A stretch of DNA of 34,289 bases from Lachnospiraceae bacterium (GTDB taxonomy: Bacteria; Bacillota; Clostridia; Lachnospirales; Lachnospiraceae). The notes beneath the pieces were generated by a model. The model was given only the letters and a program-made list of their open reading frames with translations, was not told the DNA's origin and ran no database searches. Position 1 is the first letter of the stretch. Every line of letters begins with the position of its first letter. The DNA lies in the NCBI GenBank assembly GCA_900753305.1, contig CAADYR010000132.1, positions 1 to 34,289 of the forward strand, read 5' to 3'. This document shows, one piece after another, positions 31,443 through 34,289 of the stretch. The position numbers were made by a program, and so were the translations under genes.

Positions 31443-32587
31443 AAATGAAGATGAAACATACAATATGGAAAAAGACAGGGGCAGTGATAACAGCACTGGC
31501 TCTTGGTATAGGGTGTCTGTTTGCAGTTCCAGTGACTGCACAGGCAGCAGAATACAGCATTACTCCGATATCAGCAGTATTGTACACAGGAAGTGGAGCA
31601 GAGCTATTCTCACAGCCTGATCCATCTACAGTTGTGACTGTATTGCCGGGGGATATGCCCGTTCAGATAACCGGAGCAACCAGTAATGGATATTTTCAGG
31701 TCATAGTAAATGACGGAATTTATTATATCTATGGAAAGGCTATGTCAGCAGCAACAGGAACTACTGCGTATAAACTGACCAGTATTGATGCCAGATCAGC
31801 ACTGGTTGGAGATGCTGCAACAGGACAGCTCATATATGCACAGAATCCTTATGAGAGGCTTGCACCTGCCAGTACGACTAAGATCATGACAGTACTTCTG
31901 GTCATGGATGCGATTGCCCAGGGGCAGTTAGCATTGGATACTCCATTGGTGGTATCTCCTACAGCAGTAGCGGGAATTCCTTCGGATGCAAGTCATGTAT
32001 CACCAAGGATTCGGGCAGGAGAAGTCATGAATGTACTGGAACTGTTAGAATGTGTGATGCTTTCCTCTGATTGTCATGCATGTAATGTTCTGGCAGAGGC
32101 AGTAGCGGGCAGTGTCAGCAATTTTGTTGTGATGATGAATGCAAGAGCAGCGGCACTTGGTTGTACAGAAACGAATTTTGTCAATACTAGTGGTTATCCT
32201 GAGGCAAACCATTATACCAATGCATATAGTCTGTTCCTGATCACGAAGGAAGCATATAAGTATCCGGTGTTTCAGACAATAGCAGCTATGCCGGCGGCAG
32301 TGATCCCGGCAACGAATCTGGCTCCGGCACGTAATCTGGAGACGACCAATGCACTTATGAAGGCATCGGAATATTATAATCCCTATGCCATAGGTGTAAA
32401 GACCGGTTCAGCACAGTCCTCCGGATTATGTCTGGTAGGGGCTGCAAGAAAAGGTGACAAGACTGTCATAACTGTAGTTCTGGGAGCTGCCAATAAATTA
32501 ATGAGTGATGGAACAAAGAAGAAATTACAATTCAGTGAAACGAATAAACTGATTGATATGGGACTTGCAAATACTGCGAATAACTGA
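31439..32587 (+). CDS. D-alanyl-D-alanine carboxypeptidase (PBP5/DacF type) with N-terminal SH3 module
   Basis: This 382-residue exported penicillin-binding protein has a signal peptide ending AQAA, an SH3-like module (about 45-103) and an S11 peptidase domain. The SxxK motif is intact (ASTTK, Ser145-Lys148) and KTG is intact (Lys321-Gly323, GVKTGSAQSSG). The middle SxN motif reads SDC (Ser210-Asp211-Cys212, in MLSSDCHACN), where most relatives have SGN or SAN. The enzyme normally trims terminal D-Ala from peptidoglycan stems. The usual C-terminal membrane helix is not evident. The gene is coupled to the upstream fusion gene by ATGA. Confidence 0.88.
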   Translation: MKMKMKHTIWKKTGAVITALALGIGCLFAVPVTAQAAEYSITPISAVLYTGSGAELFSQPDPSTVVTVLPGDMPVQITGATSNGYFQVIVNDGIYYIYGKAMSAATGTTAYKLTSIDARSALVGDAATGQLIYAQNPYERLAPASTTKIMTVLLVMDAIAQGQLALDTPLVVSPTAVAGIPSDASHVSPRIRAGEVMNVLELLECVMLSSDCHACNVLAEAVAGSVSNFVVMMNARAAALGCTETNFVNTSGYPEANHYTNAYSLFLITKEAYKYPVFQTIAAMPAAVIPATNLAPARNLETTNALMKASEYYNPYAIGVKTGSAQSSGLCLVGAARKGDKTVITVVLGAANKLMSDGTKKKLQFSETNKLIDMGLANTANN

Positions 32588-32610
32588 TTAGAAACTGTGG
32601 TAATCAGTTA
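32581..32610 (+). terminator. Perfect hairpin overlapping the carboxypeptidase stop codon
   Basis: TAACTGATTA (32581-32590) and TAATCAGTTA (32601-32610) are a perfect 10-bp inverted repeat around GAAACTGTGG. The left arm includes the TGA stop. No T-tract follows, so it is a weak terminator at best and may be an operator or RNA-stability element. Confidence 0.4.
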
Positions 32611-32621
32611 TAACTATTCTC

Positions 32622-32676
32622 AAATACCCCGCCTTTTACTATACTGAAATTATCAGATATAAGAGGAGGGGTATTT
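32622..32676 (+). promoter_or_regulatory. Inverted repeat masking the ribosome site of the symporter gene
   Basis: AAATACCCC (32622-32630) can pair with GGGGTATTT (32668-32676), extended by CCT/AGG after one mismatch. The right arm contains GAGGAGGGG, the ribosome site of the ATG at 32678. A -10-like TATACT (32639-32644) lies inside, so whether both arms are in the RNA depends on where transcription starts. Confidence 0.45.
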
Positions 32677-32677
32677 T

Positions 32678-34207
32678 ATGCAGCAATTATTTCAGGCGAT
32701 TAATCAGGTATTTACATTTATTGGACCATTATCCGATTTCCTGTGGGATTTTCCTACTAATTTTGAGTGGTATCAAAAAATTCCCATATTGGGAAATTTC
32801 TCACTGGCAGTGATTCTGCTGTTGGGGAGTGGCATTTTCTTTACATTCAAATTGGGGTTCATACAGGTTACACATTTTAAAAAGGGTGTTAAGCTGATTG
32901 CAAAGCGTAAGCATGCGGCAATAGGAATTTCTTCTGGCGCAGCCTTTTTCCTCAGTACGGCAATGCGTGTAGGACCGGGCAACATTGTGGGTGTAACGGG
33001 AGCGATTGCGGTAGGCGGTCCGGGAGCACTGTTCTGGATGTGGGTATCTGCATTTTTTGGTATGTCGATCGCGTACGTGGAGAGTGTGCTTGCACAGATT
33101 TTTAAAGAAAAGAAAAAGGATGAATTTGTGGGCGGTCTGCCTTTTTATGGAAAGAAGTTATTGGGAAATCAGGCATGGGTAGGTGTCGCATTGTCTGTGC
33201 TGTACATACTCTATGCAATGTGCTGTCTGCCTGCTCAGGGCTATAATGTTGTATCTTCCATCGGTGAAATGGCAGGGATTATAACAGGAACAATGATTCC
33301 TGTGGATAGTGCTTTTTCTTATATCGTGGCAACAGTTATAGTAGTTGCAACAGCGATTCTGGCCTTTGGCGGAATCAAAAAAGTAACCAGAGTAACGAAC
33401 AAAATGGTACCGGTCATGGCTGTCGTATATATACTGACAGTTTTAGTACTGATCCTGTTAAACCTCAATCAGCTTCCTTATTTCTTTAAGGCTGTATTTG
33501 GTGGTGCATTTACTGCCAGAGCAGTATTTGGGGGAACTTTTGGTACTGTGTTGGTACAGGGTGTCAAGAGGGGATTGATGTCTAACGAAGCAGGTCAGGG
33601 TACGATCACGATGCCGGCAGCGGCAGCAGATTGTGAAGATCCGTGTGATCAGGGAATTATCTCCGCAGTAGGTGTATTTCTGGATACGATGGTAATTTGT
33701 ACGTTATCAGGATTTGTAGTGATCATGGCGCATTGCTGGAGCACAAGTGAAGCCGCAGAGTGGGAAGCTCTGGATAAACTGGGTAAATTTAATGCATCTA
33801 TTGCACAGCTTACACCGGGTACAGCTATGAATAATGTCATGACGATACTGGTGTCCTTCTGCTTTTGCCTGTTTGCTTATACCTGTCTGATCGGCATGAT
33901 TACTTTCTCTGAAATAGCAGCGAACCGTATCAGTCAATCCATGAAGCTGACACAGGGCATCCGTATTCTGGGTATTTTTACAGTGACTTTCGGAATTTTG
34001 TGCAGTCTGGCAGGACTGGAGCTTGGCAATCTGTGGGCATTCTCTGATCTGGGAAATATCCTTATCGTGTTTGCTAACATTCCAATCCTGTATCGCGGTT
34101 CTGATTACGTGATAAAGGCAACGAAGCATTATAAAGCAGCAGATGGGACACCGTTTACTTCCAGGACAATCGGAAGTGAAGAATTGTACTGGGACGAGAA
34201 GAAATAA
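32678..34207 (+). CDS. Amino acid:cation symporter, AGCS family
   Basis: This 509-residue membrane protein with about ten or more helices belongs to the alanine/glycine:cation symporter family (AlsT/DagA-like). Family motifs are GIFFTFKLGFIQV near the N-terminus, FFLSTAMRVGPGNIVGVTGAIAVGGPGALFWMWVSAFFGM (residues about 88-130), and VKRGLMSNEAGQGTITMPAAAA (about 305). It should import Ala, Gly or a related amino acid with Na+ or H+; some members prefer glutamine. It appears to be a separate unit from the envelope operon upstream, with its own strong ribosome site. Confidence 0.92.
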   Translation: MQQLFQAINQVFTFIGPLSDFLWDFPTNFEWYQKIPILGNFSLAVILLLGSGIFFTFKLGFIQVTHFKKGVKLIAKRKHAAIGISSGAAFFLSTAMRVGPGNIVGVTGAIAVGGPGALFWMWVSAFFGMSIAYVESVLAQIFKEKKKDEFVGGLPFYGKKLLGNQAWVGVALSVLYILYAMCCLPAQGYNVVSSIGEMAGIITGTMIPVDSAFSYIVATVIVVATAILAFGGIKKVTRVTNKMVPVMAVVYILTVLVLILLNLNQLPYFFKAVFGGAFTARAVFGGTFGTVLVQGVKRGLMSNEAGQGTITMPAAAADCEDPCDQGIISAVGVFLDTMVICTLSGFVVIMAHCWSTSEAAEWEALDKLGKFNASIAQLTPGTAMNNVMTILVSFCFCLFAYTCLIGMITFSEIAANRISQSMKLTQGIRILGIFTVTFGILCSLAGLELGNLWAFSDLGNILIVFANIPILYRGSDYVIKATKHYKAADGTPFTSRTIGSEELYWDEKK

Positions 34208-34219
34208 TATGATATAATG
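34184..34219 (+). promoter_or_regulatory. Promoter-like sequence at the window's right edge
   Basis: TTGTAC (34184-34189) lies 18 bp before TATGAT (34208-34213), and TATAAT overlaps it at 34213-34218. A GAGGGGG tract and a short frame from 34239 follow to the end, but no product can be recognised; the sequence may instead begin a structured leader. Confidence 0.4.
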
Positions 34220-34289
34220 AGCGTTAGTGAGGGGGAACATGCTTGCATGCTCATCCCGAACGGCGAATGGCGATCATGAACGAAGTTCA

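Noticed and set aside
34239..34289. Start of a new CDS at the right edge
   Set aside because: Only 17 codons are visible, the G-rich tract is too close to the ATG, and a GCATGC repeat suggests structure instead.

Overview
The window (about 34 kb, low-to-moderate GC) looks like the chromosome of an anaerobic gut Firmicute, most likely a Lachnospiraceae member (Roseburia/Blautia/Agathobacter type). The reasons are the Firmicute-style type II fatty-acid-synthesis operon with FabK as enoyl reductase, an AccD-AccA fusion, a glycyl-radical (anaerobic) ribonucleotide-reductase activase, a long Gram-positive SRP RNA with an Alu domain, strong AGGAGG-type ribosome binding sites and many simple rho-independent terminators. 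There is no phage, integron or CRISPR array and no intact IS element; most of the window is ordinary, well-packed chromosome.

Layout. 1-700: 3' end of an MsmK/UgpC-type ABC sugar importer ATPase. 758-2769 (minus): an AgrC-like GHKL kinase and its LytTR regulator. They diverge from an unrecognised membrane protein (2953-3879) across a shared promoter region that carries a paired LytTR-type direct repeat. 4029-8581: a PucR/CdaR-type regulator, a DUF6128-like protein, the NrdG-type activase (minus), tadA and a MalY/PatB aminotransferase. 8643-8910: SRP RNA, followed by a DUF3048 lipoprotein. 10342-10716: a 65-aa unknown protein and a string of RNA hairpins ending in a terminator (candidate small RNA). 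10918-19805: the FASII operon acpP-fabK-fabD-fabG-fabF-fabZ-accDA-(FabK/NMO-like)-fabH-marR. Its promoter is followed by two TTTGANNNTCAAA palindromes of the FabT type, and its last gene is a MarR-family regulator, so a self-contained feedback circuit is likely. accB and accC are absent from the places they usually occupy.

19854-21524 (minus): a membrane diguanylate cyclase. 21728-23301: a zinc-ribbon small protein, a ComEC-like MBL lipoprotein and a 62-aa protein. 23361-25319: a PHP phosphoesterase, a PAP2 membrane phosphatase and an orphan Phd/YefM antitoxin. 25320-26074 is an AT-rich gene desert holding a gapless array of eleven degenerate 12-15 bp units. 26075-26905: a membrane-anchored GDPD (minus). 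27049-32587: a probable cell-envelope operon of an M13 metallopeptidase lipoprotein, a secreted SH3 protein, a DEDDh-exonuclease/SpoT-like HD fusion, and a D,D-carboxypeptidase carrying the same SH3 module as its neighbour. 32678-34207: an AGCS amino-acid:cation symporter. The last 80 bases hold a promoter-like sequence and the start of something that runs out of the window.

The points most worth following up are the LytTR-type double site, the exonuclease-HD fusion, the FabT-like circuit with missing accBC, the hairpin RNA upstream of acpP, the eleven-unit repeat array, and the carboxypeptidase whose SxN motif reads SDC.
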